The notes below the pieces were generated by a model, which saw nothing but the letters and a program-made list of their open reading frames with translations, made no database searches and was not told where the DNA came from. Shown piece after piece: positions 27,439 through 35,964 of a stretch of DNA of 64,000 bases. The DNA comes from Marinobacter sp. F4218 (lineage in GTDB: Bacteria; Pseudomonadota; Gammaproteobacteria; Pseudomonadales; Oleiphilaceae). Location: positions 992,001-1,056,000 of the forward strand of contig NZ_JAHZIL010000003.1 of assembly GCF_019443085.1 (NCBI RefSeq). The letters are read 5' to 3'. Made by a program: the position numbers and the translations under genes. How positions within the stretch are numbered: the first letter of the stretch is position 1; every line of letters begins with the position of its first letter.

Positions 27439-27553
27439 ATCTCCGTTAGCGTTGTTTTTCTCAGCGTCTGATCAACGCCGGTACGATGCAGTACAACGAC
27501 CGGCATTAGAAAGATATTCGTAGCCAATCGGTGTTTAGTCCAGCCATCCTGAC

Positions 27554-27568
27554 ACTGGTCAGACCAGT
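27554..27568. promoter_or_regulatory. palindromic operator 1 for the divergent FadR-family regulator
   Basis: ACTGGTCAGACCAGT is a perfect 15-bp palindrome centred on one A. It contains the TGGTC-N-GACCA core typical of FCD-type GntR regulators such as GlcC, PdhR and LldR. It lies about 115 bases upstream of the dctP start. Confidence 0.7.
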
Positions 27569-27584
27569 TTTTCCTGCATTACAA

Positions 27585-27611
27585 ATGGACGAACTGGACG
27601 GAATCGTCCAT
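27585..27611. promoter_or_regulatory. second inverted repeat in the divergent promoter region
   Basis: ATGGACGA (27585-27592) and TCGTCCAT (27604-27611) are perfect 8-bp arms with an 11-base spacer. The sequence is unrelated to the GlcC-like palindromes, so it may bind another regulator or be a structural element. Its function is unknown. Confidence 0.45.
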
Positions 27612-27670
27612 ATTTACAGGGCTTGGGAGCATACTGGTTGAAGGACTAATCACTTACAATTACAACAGTC

Positions 27671-27685
27671 ACTGGTCAGACCAGC
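27671..27685. promoter_or_regulatory. palindromic operator 2, adjacent to the regulator start
   Basis: ACTGGTCAGACCAGC matches operator 1 in 14 of 15 bases and lies 20 bases before the regulator ATG. It is well placed for autoregulation. The two sites are 117 bases apart. Confidence 0.7.
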
Positions 27686-27705
27686 GGGCACAAACAGGCA
27701 TCTGC

Positions 27706-28464
27706 ATGGCTATATCCCAGGAAATTTCGTACCGACTCGAGCGACTTATTCTTGATGGTGGGCTGGCGCCGGAACAAAAAATTCCGTCGGAACGCCAGCT
27801 GGCCGCCCGCCTTGGCGTGTCCCGGGCAATCATCCGTGAGGCACTGCATGAGCTTCAGGGCCGCGGTGTCATCGAGACCCGGCACGGCAAGGGTTCCTTT
27901 GTCGCCAGCATGGTGCCCGGCTCCAACAGGATCGATGACCAGAGCCCGCTCATGCACCTGTTCGAGGGCCACCCCCGCACACTGTACGATCTCCTGGAAG
28001 TCCGCGAACAACTGGAGGGTCAGGCGGCATTCCTCGCTGCCCAACGGGCAACCAGCCTGGACCGGCACCGCATCACCAAGGCCTTCCGGGCCTTGGAAGA
28101 GACAGACCCGTTGAGCAACGCACGCGCGGACCACAGCTTTCACCTCGCCATCGTGGAAGCCTCCCACAATCCGGTTCTGGTCCATGTCCTGAATAGCCTG
28201 AAGAATATGATGCTGATGACGGTGCAGGCCTCCGTCGCCAACCTGAACCCACGGCAGGAAATGCGAAAAAAAATCGTCCGGCAGCACCGCCAGCTCTACG
28301 ATGCCGTGACCTCGGGCAAACCCGGCGCCGCCCAAAAAGCCGCCACCGCCCATGTTCGATTCGTCAGCGATGCCATGCGGGATTTGGAGAAAGAAGGCAG
28401 TGAAGTGATCCGGATGCCGGTCCCACCGGAGTCGCCGGCACGACATTCGCAAACAAGACTGTGA
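27706..28464 (+). CDS. glcC: FadR/GntR-family transcriptional regulator, GlcC-like
   Basis: A 252-residue regulator with an N-terminal winged helix (about 10-75: LGVSRAIIREALHELQGRGV, then the wing KGSFV). A C-terminal FCD domain has YDLLEVREQLEGQAAFLAA and the metal or ligand His residues in FHLAIVEASHN. It is divergent from the TRAP-glcGDEF operon, like GlcC in E. coli, and two palindromes of the expected type stand between them. It probably responds to glycolate or a related acid. The gene name is by context; LldR- or PdhR-like roles are possible. Confidence 0.85.
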   Translation: MAISQEISYRLERLILDGGLAPEQKIPSERQLAARLGVSRAIIREALHELQGRGVIETRHGKGSFVASMVPGSNRIDDQSPLMHLFEGHPRTLYDLLEVREQLEGQAAFLAAQRATSLDRHRITKAFRALEETDPLSNARADHSFHLAIVEASHNPVLVHVLNSLKNMMLMTVQASVANLNPRQEMRKKIVRQHRQLYDAVTSGKPGAAQKAATAHVRFVSDAMRDLEKEGSEVIRMPVPPESPARHSQTRL

Positions 28465-28621
28465 TGCCGGCAGACTGCCACGGCATTTCAGATACTTTGA
28501 TACACAGCGACATGCAACGTATTGTGGGGAAGAGCGGCAAAACCCTAAGTAATGGGTATTGATTTCCGCAGCCACAGTCCGTAAAACATGCGCCTTTGAC
28601 TGACAGCCTCGGGAGCGACAG

Positions 28622-29392
28622 ATGGCGGACCAAGCGCCTTTGATCTGCAGGGATATTCACAAGACCTTCGACAAACTGGAAGTGCTCAAGGGCATTTCCC
28701 TGGAAACTCGCAAAGGCGATGTTGTTTCCCTGATCGGCAGTTCCGGCTCTGGCAAAAGTACTTTCCTGCGCTGCATCAACCTGCTTGAAACCCCCACATC
28801 CGGCGACATTATCGTGCACGGTGACCCAATCCGGTTCACAACCAACCGCAAGGGTGAACGAATTCCGGCCGATAACAAGCAGGTCGAACTGATCCGGGCC
28901 AAGCTGTCCATGGTGTTCCAGAGCTTCAATCTCTGGTCCCACATGACCGTGCTGGAAAACATCATTGAAGCGCCGGTAAACGTATTGAAGGTGCCCAAGA
29001 AGGAGGCCATCGAACGCGCCGAGGCCTACCTGCAGAAAGTCGGTATCTACGAGCGCAAGGATTACTACCCGGCCCAGATGTCCGGCGGCCAGCAACAACG
29101 GGCCGCGATTGCCCGAGCGCTCGCTATGGAGCCGGAAGTCATGCTGTTCGATGAGCCGACGTCGGCCCTGGATCCGGAGCTCGTTGGCGAGGTTTTAAAG
29201 GTCATGCAGAGTTTGGCCGAGGAAGGCCGGACCATGATCGTGGTGACTCACGAGATGGCTTTTGCAAGGGATGTGTCAACTCAGGTCCTGTTTTTGCATC
29301 AGGGCGTGATCGAAGAGCAAGGTACCCCCGAAAAAGTGTTTGATCATCCGGAATCGGAACGCATGAAACAGTTCCTGGCTCCCAACTTCTGA
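28622..29392 (+). CDS. aotP: arginine/ornithine ABC transporter ATP-binding protein
   Basis: A 256-residue ATPase of the polar amino acid (HisP) type. It has Walker [11 protein letters not shown]-loop MVFQSFNLW, signature SGGQQQR and Walker [15 protein letters not shown], with the family-typical insert around EDKQ-type positions ([13 protein letters not shown]). It heads the transporter operon; in Pseudomonas aotP is last. Neighbouring ast genes indicate basic amino acids as substrate. Confidence 0.92.
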   Translation: MADQAPLICRDIHKTFDKLEVLKGISLETRKGDVVSLIGSSGSGKSTFLRCINLLETPTSGDIIVHGDPIRFTTNRKGERIPADNKQVELIRAKLSMVFQSFNLWSHMTVLENIIEAPVNVLKVPKKEAIERAEAYLQKVGIYERKDYYPAQMSGGQQQRAAIARALAMEPEVMLFDEPTSALDPELVGEVLKVMQSLAEEGRTMIVVTHEMAFARDVSTQVLFLHQGVIEEQGTPEKVFDHPESERMKQFLAPNF

Positions 29393-29477
29393 CACTCGGT
29401 GCTATCTTGAGTTCGTACTGGATGCAAAGCTTCCATAAAAAATAAGCCGAAAAGGCAAACCACTGGAGAAGTGACAC

Positions 29478-30233
29478 ATGAAGAAACTTATTGTTGCAGC
29501 GAGTTGTGCCCTGGCCCTGGCGGCCGGCACGGTCCAGGCCAAAGACTGGAAAGAAATCCGTATCGCATTCGACGTGCCTTACGAGCCGTTCGAATACAAG
29601 GACGAAAATGGTGAACTGACCGGTTTCGAAGTCGAGCTGGCCGAAGCCATGTGCGAACAAATGAAAGCGGACTGCGAATTCGTTATCCAGGCATGGGACG
29701 GCATGATTCCGGGCCTGCTGGCTCGAAAGTTCGACGCCATCATGTCCTCCATGTCCATCACCCCGGAGCGGGCCGAACGCGTCCTGTTCTCCGAGCCGTA
29801 CTACAACACACCCGGCGGCTGGTTCGCTCGTGAAGGTTTCGACACCGACGTGACCGACATGAAGGCGATGGAAGGCAAGGTTGTCGGCGTTCAGCGCGGC
29901 ACCACCATGGACACTTACGTCACCGAGAACATGGGCGGCATTGTCACCATCAAGCGCTACACCACCGCTGACGACATGGTTCTGGACCTCGAGGGTCAGC
30001 GCCTGGATGTTGCCTTCGTAGACTACCCGGTGGGCGAGCAGACCATCCTGAGCAAAGAAGGTTTCCAGGAAGTGGGCGAGCAAGTGAAACTGGGCCAGGG
30101 TGTAGGCGTTGCCATGCGTCAGCGTGACAAGGATCTCGCCGGCAAAGTCAATGCGGCTCTGAAGAAACTGAAGAATGATGGCACCTACGACACCATCATG
30201 CAGAAGTACTTCAACTACGACATCAAGATGTAA
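29478..30233 (+). CDS. aotJ: arginine/ornithine ABC transporter substrate-binding protein
   Basis: A 251-residue periplasmic binding protein of SBP family 3. A Sec signal (MKKLIVAASCALALAAGTVQA) precedes IRIAFDVPYEPFEYKDENG and LTGFEVELAEAMCEQM. The hinge and ligand region (SSMSITPERAERVLFSEPYY) follows, as in ArgT, HisJ and AotJ. The aromatic and acidic pocket residues fit cationic amino acids. A stem-loop directly after the gene probably raises its yield over the permeases. Confidence 0.92.
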   Translation: MKKLIVAASCALALAAGTVQAKDWKEIRIAFDVPYEPFEYKDENGELTGFEVELAEAMCEQMKADCEFVIQAWDGMIPGLLARKFDAIMSSMSITPERAERVLFSEPYYNTPGGWFAREGFDTDVTDMKAMEGKVVGVQRGTTMDTYVTENMGGIVTIKRYTTADDMVLDLEGQRLDVAFVDYPVGEQTILSKEGFQEVGEQVKLGQGVGVAMRQRDKDLAGKVNAALKKLKNDGTYDTIMQKYFNYDIKM

Positions 30234-30238
30234 AACCG

Positions 30239-30265
30239 CAGGGGTGGCCACACCGGCCACCCCTG
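30239..30265 (+). terminator. stem-loop after the binding-protein gene
   Basis: CAGGGGTGGCC (30239-30249) pairs perfectly with GGCCACCCCTG (30255-30265) around a 5-base loop, five bases after the aotJ stop. There is no T-run, so it is more likely an RNA-stabilising hairpin or partial attenuator than a full terminator. Confidence 0.65.
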
Positions 30266-30281
30266 ACCACCGGACTTTTTC

Positions 30282-30986
30282 ATGCTCGATCTGAAAGGCT
30301 ATGGCCCGGAACTACTCGACGGGGCAGTCATAACCATTGAACTGGCCTTCCTCTCTCTGGCCGTGTCCGTCACTCTCGGACTGATTGGCGCCTCCTCCAA
30401 ACTATCCAGCAACCGTCTGGCCAGAGGTGTCGCGACAGCCTATACCACGCTGATTCGCGGGGTCCCGGACCTGGTTATGATGCTGCTGTTCTACTACGGT
30501 GGCCAGGTGGCCGTGAATAACCTCTCCGATCTGCTGTGGGAGGCTTACGAAATCGACTTTTTCTTCCAGTTCGACCCGTTCATTTCTGGTGTCGTCACCA
30601 TCGGACTGATCTTTGGCGCCTACATGACCGAAACCTTTCGCGGCGCCTTCCTGGCGGTCGAAACGGGGCAGATTGAAGCTGCCCGGGCCTACGGATTTAC
30701 CCGCTGGCACACGTTCCGCCGGATTATTTTCCCGCAAATGCTTCGCCACGCGCTTCCCGGCATCGGCAACAACTGGCAGGTTCTGCTCAAGACCACGGCG
30801 CTGGTTTCCATCATCGGCCTGACGGACATGGTCCGGGTTGCCGAGGAGGCCGCCAAGGCCGAGCGGATGCCATTTCACTTCTTCATACCGGTAGCGTTCG
30901 TGTATCTGGCACTGACCGCCGGCTCCGAGCTGTTCATCAAGTGGCTCGACAAACGCGCCAATGTTGGCGTGGTTCAGGGGGGATAA
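30282..30986 (+). CDS. aotQ: arginine/ornithine ABC transporter permease (HisQ-like)
   Basis: A 234-residue inner-membrane permease with about five helices. The N-terminal ELLDGAVITIELAFLSLAVS and the cytoplasmic EAA loop (IEAARAYGFTRWHTFRR) are typical of HisQ/AotQ. It ends three bases before the next permease start. The pair forms the membrane channel for the AotJ/AotP system. Confidence 0.92.
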   Translation: MLDLKGYGPELLDGAVITIELAFLSLAVSVTLGLIGASSKLSSNRLARGVATAYTTLIRGVPDLVMMLLFYYGGQVAVNNLSDLLWEAYEIDFFFQFDPFISGVVTIGLIFGAYMTETFRGAFLAVETGQIEAARAYGFTRWHTFRRIIFPQMLRHALPGIGNNWQVLLKTTALVSIIGLTDMVRVAEEAAKAERMPFHFFIPVAFVYLALTAGSELFIKWLDKRANVGVVQGG

Positions 30987-30989
30987 ACG

Positions 30990-31712
30990 ATGCCAGACTT
31001 TATCACCCAGTGGCTGAACCAGAACGAAATCTTTACCGCCATGACCATCCTGGAATACTGGAATGGTCTGGTGAACACCGTTCAACTGGTTTTCCTCTCT
31101 CTCGTCATCGGCCTGGTCTGTGCCGTTCCCCTGGCGATCATGCGAACCAGCAGGAATCCGTTCGTTTCCGGCCCGGTATGGCTCTACACATACCTGTTCC
31201 GGGGTACGCCCCTGCTGATCCAGCTGTACATCATCTACTACGGTATTGCCCAGATTCCGGGTATTCAGGAAACCTTCTGGTGGGAAGTCTTCCGGGAACC
31301 GTTCTACCCGGCACTATTGGCCTTTGCCCTCAATACCGCGGCCTATACCACCGAGATTATCCGGGGCGCGATTGTCGCAACGCCCCACGGCGAGATTGAA
31401 GCCGCCAAGGCCTACGGCATGAACTGGTTCATGCGCATCCGGCGCATCGTATTGCCCAGTGCGGCCCGTCGTGCGGTGCAAGCCTATTCCAACGAAGTCA
31501 TCTTCATGCTGCATTCCAGTGCGATCGCCAGCGTGGTGACCATTGTGGATCTGACCGGCGCGGCCCGGAACATTTACTCCCGGTTCTATGCGCCGTTCGA
31601 TGCGTTCATCTTTGTGGCGCTGATCTACATGATGTTGACCTTTATTCTGGTGTTCGCTTTCCGCAAGCTTGAGAATCATCTTTTGCGGCATCAGCGGCCT
31701 ATCAGCAACTGA
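30990..31712 (+). CDS. aotM: arginine/ornithine ABC transporter permease (HisM-like)
   Basis: A 240-residue permease with about five helices. It has YWNGLVNTVQLVFLSLVIG, YLFRGTPLLIQLYIIYYG and the EAA loop IEAAKAYGMNWFMRIRR. This is the HisM/AotM partner of the preceding permease. The transporter operon ends here before a large palindrome; no argR gene follows, unlike in Pseudomonas. Confidence 0.92.
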   Translation: MPDFITQWLNQNEIFTAMTILEYWNGLVNTVQLVFLSLVIGLVCAVPLAIMRTSRNPFVSGPVWLYTYLFRGTPLLIQLYIIYYGIAQIPGIQETFWWEVFREPFYPALLAFALNTAAYTTEIIRGAIVATPHGEIEAAKAYGMNWFMRIRRIVLPSAARRAVQAYSNEVIFMLHSSAIASVVTIVDLTGAARNIYSRFYAPFDAFIFVALIYMMLTFILVFAFRKLENHLLRHQRPISN

Positions 31713-31740
31713 GGTTCCCCGCTTTCGAACATTGATGCCC

Positions 31741-31849
31741 GGGCTGGCAGGGTGTTGCCTCCCGGGAGACGCACACGCCCGTCCATGGGCGCTTGAGTGA
31801 AGCCGTCCATGGCTTCACACACTCCCGGGAGGCAACACCCTGCCAGCCC
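31741..31849. repeat. 109-bp nested palindromic element
   Basis: A perfect 28-bp inverted repeat (31741-31768 and 31822-31849) encloses two smaller hairpins: CGCCC/GGGCG (31776-31791) and GTGAAGCC/GGCTTCAC (31797-31818). Both small hairpins have the same loop, GTCCAT. As RNA or cruciform DNA it would fold into a three-way junction with two identical loops. It lies between aotM and astE and contains no open frame. It resembles intergenic repeat elements mobilised in trans more than an ordinary terminator. Confidence 0.85.
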
Positions 31850-31872
31850 CCAAGACTTATTCGGGGATTCGA

Positions 31873-32925
31873 ATGACGGCACACCTTAACCTGTTTTCCG
31901 GTTCCGCAGACTGGCTTACCCACACGCTGACCAATGCCTCCTCGGATCTACCCGCCTCCGAAGCGATGCTGGCTGACGGCACTCGCGTAGTCCGAAGAGC
32001 AGTGGGAATTCTCGAACTGACGCCTCCCGCTGAGCGTTCAAATCCCAACAACGAAGCCCTGATTATCTCCGCCGGTGTCCACGGGAATGAAACCGCGCCC
32101 ATTGAGGTTTTGAATGGCCTGGTCGGCGAACTGCTGGGCGGTGATTGGCAATTGGCCTGCCCGCTGTTGCTGATTCTGGGCAACCCGCCTGCCATGGTGG
32201 CCGGTGAACGGTTTCTGGACGTGAACATGAACCGTCTGTTCCACGGTGCCCACAACAAGCCCGAGTACAGTGATCTGCCCGAGGCATCGAGAGCACGGCT
32301 GATCGAGAGGCTCTGCCTGCAATTCTCGGAGACCCACGATGCGGTCGCGCTTTCCCACTACGATCTGCACACGGCGATCCGGCCGTCGCGGCGGGAGAAA
32401 TTTGCCCTGTATCCGTTCGTGGAAGGTCGACAGGTGCCGGCTGATCAGTGTGATTTCCTGCTGGAGGCCGACGTGGAGACCCTGCTGCTTCAGCATAAGT
32501 CGGGAACGACCTTCTCCTCCTTTTCATCGTCGCAGCTGGGCGCCGAAAGCTTTACGGTGGAATTGGGGAAGGTGCGACCATTCGGGCAAAACGATCTGAG
32601 CCGGTTCAGAGGCATCCGGGATGCCTTGCGCCGACGGTTTCGCGGCGCCCCTGCCCCCGGAATGGCGCGGGGCTCGTCAGCCGGGTTGACGGTGTTTGAA
32701 GTGGTTCACGAGATCCTGAACACCGGGCCCAGCTTCGAGTTTCATGTGCCCGATGATGTGGCCAACTTTACCGAATACGAGCCCGGCACGGTGATCTGGG
32801 AGGACGAGAGCACCTGTTACCGGGTAGGCAGCATCCCGGAATCCATCGTGTTCCCGAACCGGGATGTGCCGGTGGGCCAGCGCGTCGGTTTGCTGATCAG
32901 GGCCCGGCATCGCACCGGAGCCTGA
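31873..32925 (+). CDS. astE: succinylglutamate desuccinylase
   Basis: AstE performs the last step of the arginine succinyltransferase pathway, splitting succinylglutamate into succinate and glutamate. The 350-residue zinc enzyme of the M14-like AstE/AspA family shows the ligand set in SAGVHGNETAPIEVL (His, Glu) and SHYDLHTAIRP (His), and the catalytic Glu region SFTVELGKVRPFG. It is the only ast gene on the plus strand here, after the transporter operon and apart from astCFGDB. Confidence 0.95.
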   Translation: MTAHLNLFSGSADWLTHTLTNASSDLPASEAMLADGTRVVRRAVGILELTPPAERSNPNNEALIISAGVHGNETAPIEVLNGLVGELLGGDWQLACPLLLILGNPPAMVAGERFLDVNMNRLFHGAHNKPEYSDLPEASRARLIERLCLQFSETHDAVALSHYDLHTAIRPSRREKFALYPFVEGRQVPADQCDFLLEADVETLLLQHKSGTTFSSFSSSQLGAESFTVELGKVRPFGQNDLSRFRGIRDALRRRFRGAPAPGMARGSSAGLTVFEVVHEILNTGPSFEFHVPDDVANFTEYEPGTVIWEDESTCYRVGSIPESIVFPNRDVPVGQRVGLLIRARHRTGA

Positions 32926-32937
32926 CCGGTCCGGGAG

Positions 32938-35900
32938 TCAGGCCGGGGCATTCTCTGGTTCGGGCACCGGGGTTTTGATCAGCTGCGTGCAGACGGCCGG
33001 AATCACCAGCAGGGTCAGGACCGTGGACGCCAGCAGGCCGGAGATTATTGCCCAGGCCATTGGCGGCCAGAGCGTTGAGCTTGAGAAAGCCAGGGGCAAC
33101 AGCCCAGCCACGGTGGTGGCCGTGGTCAACAGAATCGGACGGGTGCGTTTCTCGACCGCCTGGCGCACGGCGTCACGGATGCTCTCACCCGCCTCCAACC
33201 GCCGGTCCATGACATCCAGCAACACAATTGCGTTGTTCACCACAATGCCCACCAGAGCAATTACCCCCAGCAGCGACTGAAAGCCAAACGGGGAATTCGA
33301 TAGCACCAGACCGGGAAAGATCCCCACCGTAGCCAGAGGAACCGTCAACAGGATAATGCCCACGCGACGGAACGAGTTGAACTGCAGCAACAGGAAAAAC
33401 AGCAGCAGCAACACGCCGATGGGCGCCGCGGTCAGTAATGCGCCGTTGGCATCACCCGATCCTTCCGCATCACCGCCCATTTCGATGCGGGTTCCGGCCG
33501 GCAGGGGGTTGGCTTCAAGCGCACGATACATGCCATCCAGGGCCTTGCTGAACCCATACCCGGGGAGCAGGTTTGCGGTAACCGTGTTCATCCTCACACC
33601 GTCCCGGAGATAGCGCACAGCCGGCTCCCAGCTGGTTTCAACACTGGCGACCGCCGATAGCGGTATGGCGTCGCCCTGATTGTTATAGATGTTGACGGAC
33701 AGCAGTCGGGACAGCGGCAGAGACGTGCCCTCCCGGGATCTCAGAACCAGGGGAATCGGGTCCTCCTCCTGGCGATAGCGTTCGGCCACCACGCCGAAAC
33801 TCTGGCCATAGAGACTCTGGGCCACATCTGCCCGGGTCAGCCCGTATCGTGCAGCAGTGGCATCGTCGACATTGATGGCGATGCTGGGAACGCCAATGTC
33901 GAGGTCATGGCGAACATCGACGGTGCCCTCGATACCCCGAAGAACGCCAAAGATCTGCTCCACGGCCTCTGTGCGGGTTTCATCATTGGCATGATAGACC
34001 CGGACTTCCACCGGTGCCGCCCTGGGCGGCCCCTGCCCGAGAATACCAACGGTGACATCCAGCTCCGGCATCGTTTCGCTCACATGGGCCCGCACCCAGT
34101 GAATCATCTCGGTGGTATCGGCCAGGGTCGGCGTGCGAATCACCAGCCGGGCCCGATTGGGTGCCTGCGGAGCCCGTTGCAGGTTGTAATAGAAGCTTGG
34201 GCCGGTAAAGCCGACAAACCGGTGAATTTCCAGGGCATCGGGCCGGGTACGGATCATCTGTTCCAGGTCCGCTGCAGCTTGCGCAGTACGCGCCTGATCG
34301 GTGCCTTCGGGCATGTACAGCTCGACGATCACCCGGGGCCGGTCGGCATTCGGGAAAAACTGCTGGGCCATGAACGGCGTCATCGCCACACTGAGGGCCA
34401 CCAGCAGGCTGCCGGCGGCAATAAGACGGCCGGGGAAACGAAACACCAGGTCACCCAAAAACCGGGCGAGCCCCGACAGCCGGTCCTTGCCAAGGTTGCG
34501 CCGGGGCTTCAGGAATCTGGCGGCCAGCAGCGGCACAGCCGAAATCGCCAGCAGGTAACTTACCGACAGGGTGAGCATGATCATCACCGGTACGCCGCGG
34601 GTAAAATCGGCGGCGCCACCCTTGGATAGCAACAGCGGAGCGAATGCCGCCAGCGTCGTTCCCGTAGAGGCGCCCAGAGGACCCGCCAACTCGGCAACGG
34701 CCTTACGTAATGCATCAAGGCGCCGCATGCCCTCATCAAGAAGCCCCTGGATGTTTTCCACGATTACAATGGCGTTGTCGATCAGAATGCCCAGGGAAAT
34801 GACCATGCCGATGACGGCAATCTGGTGCAGCACGCCACCTCCGAGGTCATAGAGGCCGACACTGATCAGCGCCACCATGGGCAGGATCGAGGCCACCAGC
34901 AGGCCCATGCGGATACCCATACCGGTGAACACGACGGCAACTATGATCAGGACCGACAACACCAGACTCCAGGCCAGGTTATCCAGCCGGTCCTCCACCT
35001 TGTCGGGCTGGAAAAACATTTCCCGGATCTCGTAGGGCTCGAATTCTGTCCGGATCTCGTTCACCCGCTCCCGCACCCGTTGGCCGAAACGGATCGCGTC
35101 GGTTGTGCCCTCCTCCATAATGATGGAAACCAGCACAACCCGTTCGCCGTCAAACCAGGTTTCCGGCTGCCTCGGCTCAACCGGCCCTCGCCAGACATCG
35201 GCGGCCGCCGCAAGAGGGACCTGAGAACCGTCCGGCAGCTCAATCGGCGTCGCCCGGATAGCATCAATGTCCGCAAATTCGCTATTTGGCAGTACCGACA
35301 GGCGCCGCCCGTTTACCACCACAAAACCACCGGGAATGGTTTGGTTGCGGCGGGCCAGCGTGTCCATGACCCGAGCCGGGGAAATACCCAGCCGGTACAG
35401 CGCGGCATCATCAAGAGCCAGGGTAATCTGCTCATCGGCATCGCCCTCCAGGTCAATACGCGACACCCCGTTGATGTCCGAAAGATTCTGTTTCAGACGT
35501 TCGGCGACGTCTGTCAGGCTGGTTACCGAAGGGCCACCGGAAACCGCCAGAACGATCGCCGGTATATCTATCAACCGGTCATCAAGCGCCATTTGTCCGA
35601 CGTCATCCGGAAAATCCTTCCGGGCCCGTTCCATGGCAAGCCGGACCCGATCCCAGGCGGGATCCGTGTCATAAATGGTGTCATTCAGCCGCAGTTTCAC
35701 CAACGCAACGCCGGTTCGCGCCGTACCCTGGGTAAACTCCACTTCCTCAACCTGGCGCAGTTCATCGACCAGAGGCCGGAGCACAAGCCGTTCGACGGCG
35801 TCAGCACTGGCGCCGGGGTAATTGACGTTGATCATCCCGGCACGGTAGGGAAACGAGGGGTCTTCCTGGCGCGGCATGGTGCTATAAGCCGCTATACCCA

Positions 35901-35964
35901 GCAGACACAACATGGTGACCACCATGCCGAGCAGGCGTTGGCAGTTCAGTAGCCGGCGAGTCAT
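32938..35964 (-). CDS. efflux RND transporter permease subunit
   Basis: A 1008-residue inner-membrane proton-driven exporter with about 12 helices and two large periplasmic loops. Family segments include YPGASADAVERLV, the helix-4 region GILIDNAIVIVENIQG and, in the second half, VGIVVNNAIVLLDVMDRR. The paired Asp of AcrB helix 4 reads Asp-Asn, and the helix-10 Lys reads Asn. These changes occur in a recognisable RND branch, so transport chemistry may differ from AcrB. It overlaps the adaptor gene by one base. No outer-membrane factor gene is next to it. Substrates are unknown. Confidence 0.93.
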   Translation of the reverse strand: MTRRLLNCQRLLGMVVTMLCLLGIAAYSTMPRQEDPSFPYRAGMINVNYPGASADAVERLVLRPLVDELRQVEEVEFTQGTARTGVALVKLRLNDTIYDTDPAWDRVRLAMERARKDFPDDVGQMALDDRLIDIPAIVLAVSGGPSVTSLTDVAERLKQNLSDINGVSRIDLEGDADEQITLALDDAALYRLGISPARVMDTLARRNQTIPGGFVVVNGRRLSVLPNSEFADIDAIRATPIELPDGSQVPLAAAADVWRGPVEPRQPETWFDGERVVLVSIIMEEGTTDAIRFGQRVRERVNEIRTEFEPYEIREMFFQPDKVEDRLDNLAWSLVLSVLIIVAVVFTGMGIRMGLLVASILPMVALISVGLYDLGGGVLHQIAVIGMVISLGILIDNAIVIVENIQGLLDEGMRRLDALRKAVAELAGPLGASTGTTLAAFAPLLLSKGGAADFTRGVPVMIMLTLSVSYLLAISAVPLLAARFLKPRRNLGKDRLSGLARFLGDLVFRFPGRLIAAGSLLVALSVAMTPFMAQQFFPNADRPRVIVELYMPEGTDQARTAQAAADLEQMIRTRPDALEIHRFVGFTGPSFYYNLQRAPQAPNRARLVIRTPTLADTTEMIHWVRAHVSETMPELDVTVGILGQGPPRAAPVEVRVYHANDETRTEAVEQIFGVLRGIEGTVDVRHDLDIGVPSIAINVDDATAARYGLTRADVAQSLYGQSFGVVAERYRQEEDPIPLVLRSREGTSLPLSRLLSVNIYNNQGDAIPLSAVASVETSWEPAVRYLRDGVRMNTVTANLLPGYGFSKALDGMYRALEANPLPAGTRIEMGGDAEGSGDANGALLTAAPIGVLLLLFFLLLQFNSFRRVGIILLTVPLATVGIFPGLVLSNSPFGFQSLLGVIALVGIVVNNAIVLLDVMDRRLEAGESIRDAVRQAVEKRTRPILLTTATTVAGLLPLAFSSSTLWPPMAWAIISGLLASTVLTLLVIPAVCTQLIKTPVPEPENAPA

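Noticed and set aside
31741..31849. Short CRISPR-like or simple terminator element
   Set aside because: There is no repeat-spacer periodicity and no T-run after the stem; nested symmetry fits a palindromic repeat element better.
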